Part shown: positions 41,518-50,750 of the stretch, piece by piece
How positions within the stretch are numbered: position 1 is the first letter of the stretch
Layout: every line of letters begins with the position of its first letter
NCBI GenBank assembly: GCA_021737145.1
Contig: JAIPEN010000003.1
Coordinates: forward strand, 62,001 to 126,000
Reading direction: 5' to 3'
Length of the DNA: 64,000 nt
From: Desulfarculaceae bacterium
GTDB lineage: Bacteria; Desulfobacterota; Desulfarculia; Desulfarculales; Desulfarculaceae
Program-made: the position numbers and the translations under genes
Notes under the pieces: model-generated
Databases searched by the model: none
Seen by the model: the letters and a program-made list of their open reading frames with translations, nothing else
What the model was told of the DNA's origin: nothing

Positions 41518-44500
41518 ATGATCAACCAAAGCACCCCGGTTAATACCGAACAACGGATACTTAGGGTCGCCTCCCTATTTGATGACGGCTTCTCCATTGA
41601 CTGGTTGCAGGAAGTCGCCAAGGAAAAGCCATCTCTTATCCTCAAGACCCTGCACCAGGGGATCGAGGACGGCTGGCTGGCCGAAACCACCCCGGGCCAT
41701 TTCCGGTTCACCCACCCCAAGAGGCGGCAAAACTTCCTGGAGGGCATGACCCCAGAGGAAAGACAGGGCCTTTATCAGCGGACCATTGAAAGCCTGCGTC
41801 AGGAGTTGCAGGACGAGGGCCACCTGGATCACGCCCTGGCCAAGCTGCTGCTTCACGTGGACAACGACCTGGATGGCTGCCGGCGCCTGGTGGCGGAGGG
41901 AAACCTTCTGCGGAAACAGTACTGCCACCAAGAGGCCCTGCAATACTTCGAAAAGGCGAGCAAATGCCTGGCGGGCATCCCCGGCGGAGACGCCACCCGC
42001 ATGCTCATGGAAACCGCCATCCAGATCTCCAAAATTTCCATGGGCGCCCAGCGGGCCGAGCTGGTCAACTCGTTTTTATTGACCGCCATCGAACGGGCCG
42101 AGGCCCTGGGCCAGGAGGGCTACCAGGGCCTGCTCAAGATGCATCTGGCCAAGCAGGAATGGCTGCGCTCCAACTTCAAGGTCGCCCTGGAGCTTTTCGA
42201 CCAGGGCTGGGCCATGGCCCAGGAGACCGACGATCCCTACATTCAGCGGTCCGCTTTCATCTTCAGCATGTTTTTCCACTACTGGCAGGGACGTTACCGG
42301 AACGCGGTGGAAAGCTATGAAAAGGACGCACCCCAGGTGGAGAACGTCCCCAAGGCGGGCTTTCCCCTTATGACCCGCCTGACCATCGGGTTTTGCTACT
42401 GCCATTGCGGTCAGGTTTCCCAGGGCCTGGGCATGCTGGACTCGATTCACGAGCAATGCCACAAGATCGGGCACATCGGCATGGCCGGCCATGTCTCCTC
42501 GACCCTGACCTGGGCCCTGTGCCAAATAGGTCTTTATGCCGAGGCCGATGTCTACTGCAACCGCGCTCTTGATGAAACCACGCTGGGCCACAACAACTTC
42601 GGAAAGGTGGGCGCCCTGGCCTGCCGCAGCTATCTGGACCACAAGCTGGGCAACAACGACAAGGCCCACGCCTCGTTGCGCGAGTTCCTCAAGCTGAGCC
42701 AGCACACCCAGATTCACTTCCGCAACCTGCCCATAATCATGGAGCTTTGCTGGTGCATGGAGCAGGGTCTGTTGCCCCGCTTCCAAGGCCTTTCCCTGGA
42801 GAAGGAAATCGCCGACGCCCTGGACAGCCAAAACGTGTACATGTGCGGCCTGGGCTGCCGCTACACGGCCCTGCTGAAAAAACTGCGGGGCGAGCCATCC
42901 AGCCAGGTGGTCAAAAACCTGGAGCAGGCCATCGAGTGGCTGGAGGTTTCCGGCCACCAGATCGAGCTGGCCAAGACCAGGCTGGACCTGGCCGTGGAGT
43001 ATTTGCAGCAGGGCGAGGAGGAGCGGGCCAAGGCCCTGGCCGGCCCCTCGGCCCAGAAGCTTTTCTCCTACAACGAGTCCTTGATCCCCGACGGCCTGCG
43101 CTCCCTGCTGGGCGACATGCAAGACCGGGAGCACCTGCTCGACGAGATACTCAAGCTGGGCCAGGAGATGGTCACCATCCGCGACAACCGGGAGGTGGCG
43201 GTGCGCATTATCTCCCTGGCCAACAGCGTCACCGGGGCGGAGCGGGGGGCCATCTTTCTCACTGACGGAGAGACCGGCCGCCTGAGCCTAAGGGCCGCCA
43301 AGAACCTGACCCGGGAGAGCCTGGAAAGCCCCGGCTTTGCCGCGTCCCTGGATCTGATCGAGCAGACCTTCCGCGCCGGCAAGGTGCGCTTTCTGGAGTT
43401 CGAGCCCAACCAGCCGGATACGCCCTCCTTGGAAGAGACCATCCGCTCGTGCATCTGCGTCCCCCTGTGCCTCCGGGACCAGGTGATCGGCGTGCTCTAT
43501 CATGACAACCGCCTGTTCAAGAGCGCCTTCCGGCAGGAGGACCTGGACATCCTGGGCTACTTCGCGGCCCAGGCCGCCATTGCCATGGACAACGCCATGG
43601 CCTATGAAACCCTGCGCGAGATGTACCAGAAGCAGGTGGAGGAAAAGCAGTATTTGGAAGAGCAGCACCTGGAGACCCTGCATTTCGAGGAGATCGTGGG
43701 CGAGTCCCCGGCCATGCAGCGGGTCTTCGGGCACATCGATTCCGTGTCCGCCACCGACGCCACGGTGCTCATCCTGGGGGAAACCGGGGTGGGCAAGGAG
43801 CTGGTGGCCCGGGCCATCCATCGCAACAGCGGCCGCCGCAACGGTCCCTTCATCCGGGTGAACTGCAGCTCCTTTTCCGAGCACCTGATCTCCAGCGAGC
43901 TCTTTGGCCACGAAAAGGGCTCCTTCACCGGCGCGGTGCAAAAGCGCATCGGCCGCTTCGAATTGGCCGACCAGGGCACCATCTTTTTGGACGAGATCGG
44001 CGACATGCCCTTGAACTCCCAGGTGCAGCTGCTGCGGGTGTTGCAGAGCAAGGAGTTCGAGCGGGTGGGCGGACACGAGACCATACGCTCGGACTTCCGG
44101 CTAATGGCCGCCACCAACCGCGACCTGCCCCAGATGATCGAGGCCGGGAGCTTTCGGGAGGACCTCTACTACCGCCTGAGCGTCTTCCCCATTCAGGTGC
44201 CTCCCCTGCGGGAACGCCCGGAAGACATACCCCTGCTGTCCCTGCATTTTTTGCAGGTCTACGCCAAGCGGCTGGGCAAGAAGGTGGAAAAGGTCCCCAA
44301 CCCGGAGATGCAAAAACTCTTGGACTACACCTGGCCGGGCAATGTGCGCGAGCTGGAAAACATCATCGAAAGGGGCGTGATCCTGAGCACCGGGCCCCTA
44401 TACCGGGTGCCCACCACCAGCCTGACCCGGAACACCATCGCCGCCATGCGCCCGGACATGAGCCTGGATGAAAACGAGCGCTCCCATATCTTGAATGTGC

Positions 44501-44676
44501 TGGACATGACCGGCGGCAAGGTCCGGGGCGAGGACGGAGCGGCCGCCATTTTGAACATCCACCCCAACACCCTGTACTCCAGGATGAAGAAGCTGGGCAT
44601 CGCGCCAGCGCGCAAACGCCCCCGCCTGGAGAGCCCTGATTGGTCCACCAACCTGGGCGGCCGGGCCGACAGTTAG
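41518..44676 (+). CDS. Sigma-54-dependent transcriptional activator with TPR-like and GAF sensor regions
   Basis: 1052 residues from the ATG reading MINQSTPV (AAGG upstream); a start 13 codons earlier is weaker. About 1-100: a winged-helix-like region; about 100-520: helical repeats of TPR/MalT type; about 535-700: a GAF domain ([22 protein letters not shown], then [23 protein letters not shown]); about 735-960: the AAA+ domain with Walker A GETGVGKE (754-761), GSFTGA loop (801-806) contacting sigma-54, and Walker B FLDEIGD; C-terminus: a Fis-type helix-turn-helix (about 1000-1040). No receiver domain, so it probably senses a ligand or protein partner. GSFTGA for GAFTGA is a natural variant. 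Two matching sigma-54 promoters flank it on either side. Confidence 0.93.
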   Translation: MINQSTPVNTEQRILRVASLFDDGFSIDWLQEVAKEKPSLILKTLHQGIEDGWLAETTPGHFRFTHPKRRQNFLEGMTPEERQGLYQRTIESLRQELQDEGHLDHALAKLLLHVDNDLDGCRRLVAEGNLLRKQYCHQEALQYFEKASKCLAGIPGGDATRMLMETAIQISKISMGAQRAELVNSFLLTAIERAEALGQEGYQGLLKMHLAKQEWLRSNFKVALELFDQGWAMAQETDDPYIQRSAFIFSMFFHYWQGRYRNAVESYEKDAPQVENVPKAGFPLMTRLTIGFCYCHCGQVSQGLGMLDSIHEQCHKIGHIGMAGHVSSTLTWALCQIGLYAEADVYCNRALDETTLGHNNFGKVGALACRSYLDHKLGNNDKAHASLREFLKLSQHTQIHFRNLPIIMELCWCMEQGLLPRFQGLSLEKEIADALDSQNVYMCGLGCRYTALLKKLRGEPSSQVVKNLEQAIEWLEVSGHQIELAKTRLDLAVEYLQQGEEERAKALAGPSAQKLFSYNESLIPDGLRSLLGDMQDREHLLDEILKLGQEMVTIRDNREVAVRIISLANSVTGAERGAIFLTDGETGRLSLRAAKNLTRESLESPGFAASLDLIEQTFRAGKVRFLEFEPNQPDTPSLEETIRSCICVPLCLRDQVIGVLYHDNRLFKSAFRQEDLDILGYFAAQAAIAMDNAMAYETLREMYQKQVEEKQYLEEQHLETLHFEEIVGESPAMQRVFGHIDSVSATDATVLILGETGVGKELVARAIHRNSGRRNGPFIRVNCSSFSEHLISSELFGHEKGSFTGAVQKRIGRFELADQGTIFLDEIGDMPLNSQVQLLRVLQSKEFERVGGHETIRSDFRLMAATNRDLPQMIEAGSFREDLYYRLSVFPIQVPPLRERPEDIPLLSLHFLQVYAKRLGKKVEKVPNPEMQKLLDYTWPGNVRELENIIERGVILSTGPLYRVPTTSLTRNTIAAMRPDMSLDENERSHILNVLDMTGGKVRGEDGAAAILNIHPNTLYSRMKKLGIAPARKRPRLESPDWSTNLGGRADS

Positions 44677-45440
44677 ACCGGGGCCAGCAAGGCCGCGCCC
44701 AAGGCCCCCACGATCTGCGGCTCCGGGGCGATGTGGGCCTCCAGCCCCAGCTTGTGCTCCACCCGCCTCACCACCCCCAGGTTCTTGGCCACTCCACCGC
44801 TGATGCACAGCTGCGGCTCCACCCCGACCCGCTCCAGCAGCTCCACGATGCGCTCCACAATGGCGTCCGTGGCCCCGGCCAGGATGTCAAGGGGCCTTTT
44901 GCCCTGGCGCTGCAGGCGGATGATGTCTCCCTCGGCGAATACCACGCAATTGCTGCCCACGGTCAGGACCTCGCCGCGCTCTTGCAGGGACAAGGGGCCG
45001 ATGTCCTCCAGGGCCAGGCCCAGGGAGTCGGCCACCCTTTCCAAGTAGCGGCCCGTGCCGGCGGCGCACTTGTCGTTCATGAGGAAGTTTTTCACCCGCC
45101 CGTTGCCATCGCAGCGGATGGCCTTGCAGTCCTGGCCTCCCATGTCCAGGATGGTCCGGACCTCGGGAAAGCTCCAGTGACTGCCCGCCGCGTGGCAGGA
45201 GATCTCGGTTATGGCCTTGTCGGCAAAAGGCAGGTTGGCCCGGCCGTAGCCCGTGGCCACGGTGTAGCCGATGTCGGCGCGGGTCAGCCCGGCCTCGGCC
45301 AGCACCGCGGCCACCGCCCTTTGGGCCGACTCCACCGAGTCCGGGCCCGTGGGCACGATGCGCCAGGCCAGGGGCCGCCCCTTTTCCATCAGAACCGCCT
45401 TGGTGCTCAGGGACCCGATGTCCACCCCACAAACGATCAT
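44673..45440 (-). CDS. BadF/BcrA-type ATPase, activator of benzoyl-CoA reductase / 2-hydroxyacyl-CoA dehydratase
   Basis: 255 residues, ASKHA fold. [11 protein letters not shown] is the phosphate-1 loop, [12 protein letters not shown] phosphate-2, and SGGVAKN the adenosine site. C125 in [10 protein letters not shown] and C165 in [10 protein letters not shown] match the two Cys of HgdC that hold a [4Fe-4S] cluster shared between two subunits. It couples ATP hydrolysis to low-potential electron transfer. It is last of four genes for a ring-reductase-type enzyme, 4 nt after a paralogue, and overlaps the end of the sigma-54 activator gene by four nt, tail to tail. Confidence 0.92.
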   Translation of the reverse strand: MIVCGVDIGSLSTKAVLMEKGRPLAWRIVPTGPDSVESAQRAVAAVLAEAGLTRADIGYTVATGYGRANLPFADKAITEISCHAAGSHWSFPEVRTILDMGGQDCKAIRCDGNGRVKNFLMNDKCAAGTGRYLERVADSLGLALEDIGPLSLQERGEVLTVGSNCVVFAEGDIIRLQRQGKRPLDILAGATDAIVERIVELLERVGVEPQLCISGGVAKNLGVVRRVEHKLGLEAHIAPEPQIVGALGAALLAPV

Positions 45441-45444
45441 CGCC

Positions 45445-46221
45445 TCAGCTCCCGCCTTTCTCCGCCGCGATCAAGGCCGCGCCCAGGGCTCCCACCACCA
45501 TGGGCCGCTCCGGCACCAGGACCTGGCAGCCCAGCTCCGCTTGCAGGGCCTGAATCATGCCCGGGTTGCCGGCCAGCCCGCCCACCATGGCCAGGTCCTG
45601 TTCCAGGCCCACCTTCACCAACAGGGAATGGGCCCGGCGGGCCAGCCCCCGGAACACGGCCATGGCGATGTCCTCGAGGCGGTGCTTGTGGTGTATCTTG
45701 GAAATGATCTCCGACTCGGCGAACACGGCGCAGGTGTTGTTGATGCTGATCTCCTCTCGGGACAATAAGGCGCACGCCCCCATGTCCTCCAGGGAGAGGC
45801 CCAGTATCTTGGCCGCCATTTTCAGGCTCCGGCCGGTGCCCGAGGCGCAGCGGTCGTTGCGCACGATGTTCAGGGGAACTCCCTTGCCGATCCGGATGGC
45901 CATGCAGGTTTCCGCCCCCATGTCCAGGACGGTGCGCGCCGAGGGCATGAGCCAGGCCGTGCCGCGGGCGCAGCACCGCGCCTCGCTGGCCTGCTCCTGG
46001 GCCTGGGTTGCGTAGGCCCGCCCGTCGCCGGTGGCCAGGGTGCGGTCCAGGGCCCCGGCCGGAACCCCCGCCCGGCCCAGGGCCTCTTGCCAGGCCCTGG
46101 CTATGACCTGTCCCATATCTTCCCTGCCGTTGGCCACCACCACCTGGGCCAGAATCTCGCCATCTTTCAGGATTAGGGCCTTGGCGTTTTCAAAGCCAAC
46201 ATCAATACCCGCAGTCAACAC
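45445..46221 (-). CDS. Second BadF/BcrA-type ATPase subunit
   Basis: 258 residues from a GTG behind GAGGGG. It resembles its neighbour but diverges in the phosphate-1 loop (IDVGFENAKALIL). The cluster Cys residues are kept: C125 in RNDRCASGTG and C164 in NNTCAVFAES. Two different ATPase subunits side by side are a mark of class I benzoyl-CoA reductases (BcrA/BcrD, BzdP/BzdQ), whose activator is a heterodimer; 2-hydroxyacyl-CoA dehydratases usually need only one, which forms a homodimer. Confidence 0.9.
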   Translation of the reverse strand: MLTAGIDVGFENAKALILKDGEILAQVVVANGREDMGQVIARAWQEALGRAGVPAGALDRTLATGDGRAYATQAQEQASEARCCARGTAWLMPSARTVLDMGAETCMAIRIGKGVPLNIVRNDRCASGTGRSLKMAAKILGLSLEDMGACALLSREEISINNTCAVFAESEIISKIHHKHRLEDIAMAVFRGLARRAHSLLVKVGLEQDLAMVGGLAGNPGMIQALQAELGCQVLVPERPMVVGALGAALIAAEKGGS

Positions 46222-46233
46222 GCCACTGGCCCC

Positions 46234-47379
46234 TCACTGGATCATCTCCACAAAGGCCTCCACCCGGGTGCTCAGCATACCCATATGGGAGGGGTGGTAC
46301 TCGCGGTTAAGGGTCAGATAAGGGATGCCGGCCTCCTGAAGCAAATTGCCCAGATAAAAAGCGCGGTAGTCCAGGGGCAGGGAGTAGAGTTGGCGCAGCT
46401 CCACCACGCCCTGCACGTCGTACTCCTTGACCCAGGAGATGATCTGCTCGGCCTGCCCCCGCCAATCCCCCATGCGCGACAGGCCGGGGCGGTTCATGTA
46501 GCGCTCGGCCAGTTGGCCCAGGGCATCGCCCTGGGAGGCGTCGACCATGCCCATGAAGTACTTGCTGCCCGTGTCCAGCTCGTCCATGACCACCAGGGCG
46601 CCGCTGTTCTCCACCACCCGCACGTACTCGGGGTTGTCCAGGTATTCCCCGCACAGGAGCAAACGGGACTGGTTACCCTTGAGCTCGGGCTGGCGGGTCT
46701 CCAGGTAGGGCAGCAGGGACTCCAGCCGCTGGTTGAACTCCGGCTTGGGCATGACCCGGGCGGCGGTGGTTAGGGACAGCATCTCGGCCCCGGTCAGGGG
46801 CGGGTTGGTTTTTTTGCGCATCTGGTAAACGCTGTACAACAGGCTGCGCATCTCGTTGTATATCTCGATCTGCTTAAGGATGTCCTGCTCGCCGATCTTA
46901 ACGCCCGCGAAGTCTTCCATGACTGGGACCAAATCCAGCACCGACTTGTTCCACATAGCCAGGGTGGTGCGGGAAACGGTGTGGGGCAGATACATGATGT
47001 GCGCGAAGGGCGGCTTGCCCACATAGCTGAGCACGTCCCAGAGGCGCTTGAAGTCGTCGTCCACCTGGGTGGTGGCCACCCCGTCCAGGAAATCCAGCTC
47101 ACCGGCCAGCACCGACTCCAGCACGTGGGAGCAGTATCGGCAGGTCATCTCCGGGCGGTAAAAGGAGGCATGAGGGGTGGACTCCTCCCAGGAGCCGGTG
47201 ATGCGCCAGGGGAGCACCCCCGCGGCGGCGACGATCTCTTCCGGTACGTATATGCACAGCAGGCCCAGGACCTTTTGGCCCTGTTCCTTGGCAACGGCGG
47301 CCCACGAGGCACGGTTGGCCGGCTGGTTGGCTTGCAACAGAACCCTGAGTTGATCTTCCATATTGCTATTGCTTTTCAC
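46234..47379 (-). CDS. Benzoyl-CoA reductase / 2-hydroxyacyl-CoA dehydratase subunit (BcrC/BzdN/HgdB-like)
   Basis: 381 residues from a GTG behind GGGGAG, the size of BzdN/BcrC. The N-terminal CIYVPEEIVAAAGVLPWRI gives the first expected cluster Cys (C42), and MTCRYCSHVLESVL the second (C80, also C83). The C-terminal part ends in the family pattern EAGIPYLTLNREYHPSHMGMLSTRVEAF. The third Cys found in HadB/HadC near the C-terminus is absent: the equivalent stretch reads VVELRQLYSLPLD, with no Cys after C243. This may mean an unusual cluster or open coordination site. It works with the 437-residue subunit encoded upstream and two ATPases encoded downstream. Confidence 0.85.
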   Translation of the reverse strand: MKSNSNMEDQLRVLLQANQPANRASWAAVAKEQGQKVLGLLCIYVPEEIVAAAGVLPWRITGSWEESTPHASFYRPEMTCRYCSHVLESVLAGELDFLDGVATTQVDDDFKRLWDVLSYVGKPPFAHIMYLPHTVSRTTLAMWNKSVLDLVPVMEDFAGVKIGEQDILKQIEIYNEMRSLLYSVYQMRKKTNPPLTGAEMLSLTTAARVMPKPEFNQRLESLLPYLETRQPELKGNQSRLLLCGEYLDNPEYVRVVENSGALVVMDELDTGSKYFMGMVDASQGDALGQLAERYMNRPGLSRMGDWRGQAEQIISWVKEYDVQGVVELRQLYSLPLDYRAFYLGNLLQEAGIPYLTLNREYHPSHMGMLSTRVEAFVEMIQ

Positions 47380-47458
47380 GCTCGAACTCCCCTATGCGGA
47401 TGAAGATGAATGCCTGGGCGCGCCCGCGGGACCGCATTGGCCGCCCCGCCCCATGGGC

Positions 47459-48772
47459 CTAGGAACGGTTTTCTTTCCAAGCCGTGCATACGCCAAGGAA
47501 GTCTTCCAGTTTGGTGAAAAAGTCCTCGCGGTCGTAGATGCTGCTTTCGAGCATGCGGCCCTCCACCAGCAGGGTGGGGATGCCTAGCTGCTTTTCCGCC
47601 TCCATGGCCACCACCCGGCCCAGGTTGTTGCTCACCGGGCAGCCCCATTGCAGGAAGTAGATGATCCCGTCCAGGTGCAGGTCGCGGCAGGAGTGGAGAT
47701 GGGTGTTCACCCAATCGCCTCCCAGGCGCCCCCACACGAAATCGAACTGGCGGGCCTCCTCTTCCAGGGGCGAAAGCTGCCGCCCGTTCCAGGGATCGCC
47801 CCAAATGGGCTCCCGGCCGGAGAACCAGCCGTTGTACACGGTCATCTCCGCGGCGGGGATGGCCACCCCCCTTTGCTCCAGCCAACTGAAGGGGTCGTCG
47901 TAAAAGGGACCGGCCACGGACCACAGCAGGCGCAGCTTTTCCTCGGGCTGGGCGGCGCCCAGCCCCTTTTCCACCCGCTCGCCCACCTCGTCAACATACA
48001 GGCGCATGTATTTGATCGCCTTGGCCGGGTCGGGATACATGTTGGAAAGCCGAATCTCCCGGAAGCTCTCCCGCCCGCTCAAGGGGCAGGGAATGGCCGC
48101 CTTGAGCTTCCACAGCTCCTGGAATATCTGGAGATACTGCCGGTCATACTCCAGCAGCTCGATCATGCGGTCTTCGTCGTATTTGCATCCCGGGACCTTG
48201 GCCTCGACGTACTCCACCATCTCCTTGATCTGGTCGGTGACGTACTGGAGCCGGTCCTCGTCCATATCCCCCTTGTAGTTGTTAAAGGGCCGGTCAATGT
48301 TGAACTTGGGAATCTGCAGGTACTCGGCCAAAAGGTTGTGGGCCAAAAAGACCGGCAGGCATTCAAAGTTGGAAGTGAACAGGAAGCTCGGCTTGGGAAA
48401 GTCGCCGTTGAGTATCATGGGCACCAGGATGGAACAACGGTCGCAGGTGTGATCCGGCATGCCCAGCTTGCGCACCTGGGCGAAGTATTCGGTGGCTGCG
48501 GTGCCGTGGGTGCGGTCCGCGGCCATAATGGCGTCCCAGGGGACCATGCCCAAGGCCCGGGTCAGGGGCCCCAGGCCGGTGATGCCCAGGGGTTTGCCGC
48601 TTTCATAGGCCTCTATCTGCTCCCGGCGCAGGTCCATTTCCAGCTCATAGAGCAGGACGTTGGATTTGGGCTTGGACGGGTCCGGGTTTTCACTGATTTT
48701 TTTTATTCTGCGTTCGCAACTAGCCATCTCATTTTTCAAGTAGGCTAATCCAGGCTTGTTCATCGATGACAT
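47459..48772 (-). CDS. Benzoyl-CoA reductase / 2-hydroxyacyl-CoA dehydratase subunit (BcrB/BzdO/HgdA-like)
   Basis: 437 residues, equal in size to BzdO/BcrB. GAGGGAG precedes the ATG. A Cys pair lies in DHTCDRCSILVPM (C110, C113) and a C-terminal Cys in YFLQWGCPVSNNLGR (C378). At the place of the first N-terminal ligand the sequence reads ITGLGPLTRALGMVPWD with no Cys. The C-terminal family end TLLVEGRMLESSIYDREDFFTKLEDFL is present. Each catalytic subunit thus seems to lack one conventional Cys, in different positions. The substrate could be an aromatic CoA ester or a 2-hydroxyacyl-CoA; the sequence does not decide. Confidence 0.83.
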   Translation of the reverse strand: MSSMNKPGLAYLKNEMASCERRIKKISENPDPSKPKSNVLLYELEMDLRREQIEAYESGKPLGITGLGPLTRALGMVPWDAIMAADRTHGTAATEYFAQVRKLGMPDHTCDRCSILVPMILNGDFPKPSFLFTSNFECLPVFLAHNLLAEYLQIPKFNIDRPFNNYKGDMDEDRLQYVTDQIKEMVEYVEAKVPGCKYDEDRMIELLEYDRQYLQIFQELWKLKAAIPCPLSGRESFREIRLSNMYPDPAKAIKYMRLYVDEVGERVEKGLGAAQPEEKLRLLWSVAGPFYDDPFSWLEQRGVAIPAAEMTVYNGWFSGREPIWGDPWNGRQLSPLEEEARQFDFVWGRLGGDWVNTHLHSCRDLHLDGIIYFLQWGCPVSNNLGRVVAMEAEKQLGIPTLLVEGRMLESSIYDREDFFTKLEDFLGVCTAWKENRS

Positions 48773-48853
48773 TGCACGCTCCCTCTGGGATTGGCTGATG
48801 GGTTGCAGTTCGGCTAAGTCAAATCTTGTCTTGTTAAGCTCAGATCATTTTTC

Positions 48854-50158
48854 TTAAATAAATCCGGTAATTAATACGGGCAGCACGATCATCAGCAACA
48901 GCCCGATGAGGTTGAGCAACACGAACCACCACACCGAGGCAAAGATGTCGCCCAGGGTTATGCCCGGTGGGGTGACCCCCTTCAGATAGAACAAGCTGTA
49001 ACCAAAGGGCGGGGTGATATAGCTCAATTGCAGGGCCACCACATAGACCACCCCGAACCAAATGGGGTCCAGGTTGAAGGCCTTGATGATGGGGGTGAAG
49101 ATGGGCACGGTGATCACGATGATGGTCACCGGGTCCAGGAAAAATCCCATGGCGAAAACGGTCAGCAGCATGGTGGCCAAGGTGGGATACACGCTCATGG
49201 AGCCCGATAGTTCGGTGAACAATCCCTGCAGCAGATGCATCCCGCCGGAGGCGATAAGGGCCAGGGAGTAGCACTTGGCTCCGAAAATGAGCCAAAGGAT
49301 CATCCCGCTGATGCCCACGGTGCTGATCACCGACTTTTTGAGCAAGGCCAGGTTGAGGCGGCGGTTTACCGCGGCCGAGACCAGGGCCCCGATCACCCCC
49401 ACGGAGGCGGCCTCCGACGGCGTGGCAATGCCGGTGAAGATTGATCCCAGCACAAACAGGATCAGCAGCCCGGGGAGCACCAAATTTTTCAGCAGGGCCA
49501 CCTTCTCCTGGAGGGTGGGGCGGTCCTCGGGGGGCACCACCGGGCAAAGGCTCTTGTTAAGGGAGGCCCGGATAAAGATGTAAATCAGGAACAGCCCCCC
49601 CAAAATGAGGCCGGCCGGCACCCCGCCCTTGAACAGGTCGCCGATGGGCACCCCGGCCTCCACCCCGTAGGCGATGAACAGCAGGCTGGGCGGAATCAGC
49701 TGGCCCAGGGTGCCGCCGGCCAGGATGGTGCCCATGGCTATGTTCTTGTCGTAGTTGTACTTGAGCATGTTGGGCAGGGCGATGAGCCCGATGATGACAA
49801 TGGAGGCCCCGGCCACGCCCACCATGGCCGCGAAGATGCAGCAGATAACCACGGTGCCCATGGCCAGGCCGCCGCGCACCCCTCCGAACCAGCCATGGAG
49901 CGCGGCGTAGAGGTCCTCGGCAATGGCCGAGCCCTCCAGGATGGTCCCCATGAAAATGAAAACCGGCACCGCGGCGTAGAGAATGTTGGAGCTGGTGCCC
50001 AGCATGCTGGTGATCACGGAGATGAAAAAGCTGGGCCCAAAGAGAACCAACAAGACCAGGGAGCCGATGCCTCCGGTCAAAAAGGCCAGGGGCAGGCCCA
50101 GGGCCAGCAGTGCCAGGAGGCTCCCGATCATGAAAATCAGAACGATTTCCGGGCTCAC
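48854..50158 (-). CDS. dctM: TRAP transporter large permease, DctM family
   Basis: 434 residues from a GTG that overlaps the dctQ stop (GTGA). About 12 hydrophobic segments. Landmarks: AAMVGVAGASIVIIGLIALPNM, GGTLGQLIPPSLLFIAYG, ATPSEAASVGVIGAL, and LSYITPPFGYSLFYLKGVTPP. The ring-reductase-type genes begin 81 nt downstream on the same strand, so import and reduction are probably one transcription unit. Confidence 0.95.
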   Translation of the reverse strand: MSPEIVLIFMIGSLLALLALGLPLAFLTGGIGSLVLLVLFGPSFFISVITSMLGTSSNILYAAVPVFIFMGTILEGSAIAEDLYAALHGWFGGVRGGLAMGTVVICCIFAAMVGVAGASIVIIGLIALPNMLKYNYDKNIAMGTILAGGTLGQLIPPSLLFIAYGVEAGVPIGDLFKGGVPAGLILGGLFLIYIFIRASLNKSLCPVVPPEDRPTLQEKVALLKNLVLPGLLILFVLGSIFTGIATPSEAASVGVIGALVSAAVNRRLNLALLKKSVISTVGISGMILWLIFGAKCYSLALIASGGMHLLQGLFTELSGSMSVYPTLATMLLTVFAMGFFLDPVTIIVITVPIFTPIIKAFNLDPIWFGVVYVVALQLSYITPPFGYSLFYLKGVTPPGITLGDIFASVWWFVLLNLIGLLLMIVLPVLITGFI

Positions 50159-50661
50159 CGGGAAACCTCCTTACCGGTTAGGGTGCGAACATTATTTATG
50201 AGATTGCTCAGTTCCTGTAGGGCCACCAGCAGGGCGCCCAAGGGCAAAAACCAGGTAAAGGGCCAATAGGGAGGGTTCCACACCGTGCCGGTGGTCAGCA
50301 GGGACTGGGTGGACTCCCAGGCCGCGGCCCCGCCCTTCCAGATGAGCATTATTAAAAAAAGGTAGGTAAAACCCGAGGTGGTGATGTCCAGCACGGCCTT
50401 GGCCGAAGGCCCCATGCGGCCGCGCAACATGTCCAGCCGGATGTGCTGTTCGTGGCGCAGACAATAGGCCCCGCTCATGAAGGTCATGACCCCGAACAGA
50501 TAGCCGATGAGCTCGCTGCTCCAAATGGTGGGTGAGTTGAAGAAGTACCTCAGGATCACCTCGGTGAAGGTGATCAGGGAGATGGGCAGAATGAGCCAGG
50601 CGAATATCTTGCCCGACCAATCGCTCAGAGCTTCTATTGTGTGGATAACTCTCGCAGGCAT
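50155..50661 (-). CDS. dctQ: TRAP transporter small permease, DctQ family
   Basis: 168 residues with four hydrophobic segments. PTIWSSELIGYLFGVMTFMSGAYCLRH and the following HIRLDMLRGRMGPSAKAVLD are typical; the Arg/Asp pair after the second helix is conserved. It is the membrane partner of the overlapping dctM and follows a hairpin after the binding-protein gene. Confidence 0.92.
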   Translation of the reverse strand: MPARVIHTIEALSDWSGKIFAWLILPISLITFTEVILRYFFNSPTIWSSELIGYLFGVMTFMSGAYCLRHEQHIRLDMLRGRMGPSAKAVLDITTSGFTYLFLIMLIWKGGAAAWESTQSLLTTGTVWNPPYWPFTWFLPLGALLVALQELSNLINNVRTLTGKEVSR

Positions 50662-50683
50662 CGCCCTATTACCTCTTTAGTGG

Positions 50684-50722
50684 TTGGCCGCGCCGGGTCG
50701 CTTCCGGTGCCGGCGCGGCCAA
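50684..50722 (-). repeat. GC-rich stem-loop between dctP and dctQ
   Basis: A perfect 13-bp inverted repeat (TTGGCCGCGCCGG and CCGGCGCGGCCAA) with a 13-nt loop fills most of the 89-nt gap. No U-tract. It is the fifth instance of a hairpin placed directly behind a binding-protein gene in this window. Confidence 0.78.
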
Positions 50723-50750
50723 TTATCTCGCCATTCTCTGGAGCGGTGGC

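Noticed and set aside
43918..43935. GSFTGA in place of GAFTGA considered as a loss-of-function change in the sigma-54 activator
   Set aside because: GSFTGA is a natural variant of active activators, and Walker A, Walker B and the Fis-type domain are intact.
48791..48806. Plus-strand TTGGCTGATGGGTTGC, which fits the GG-N10-GC spacing of sigma-54 promoters
   Set aside because: It points into the antisense strand of dctM with no gene downstream, and lacks the AAATTGCT core and 12-mer shared by the two accepted promoters.
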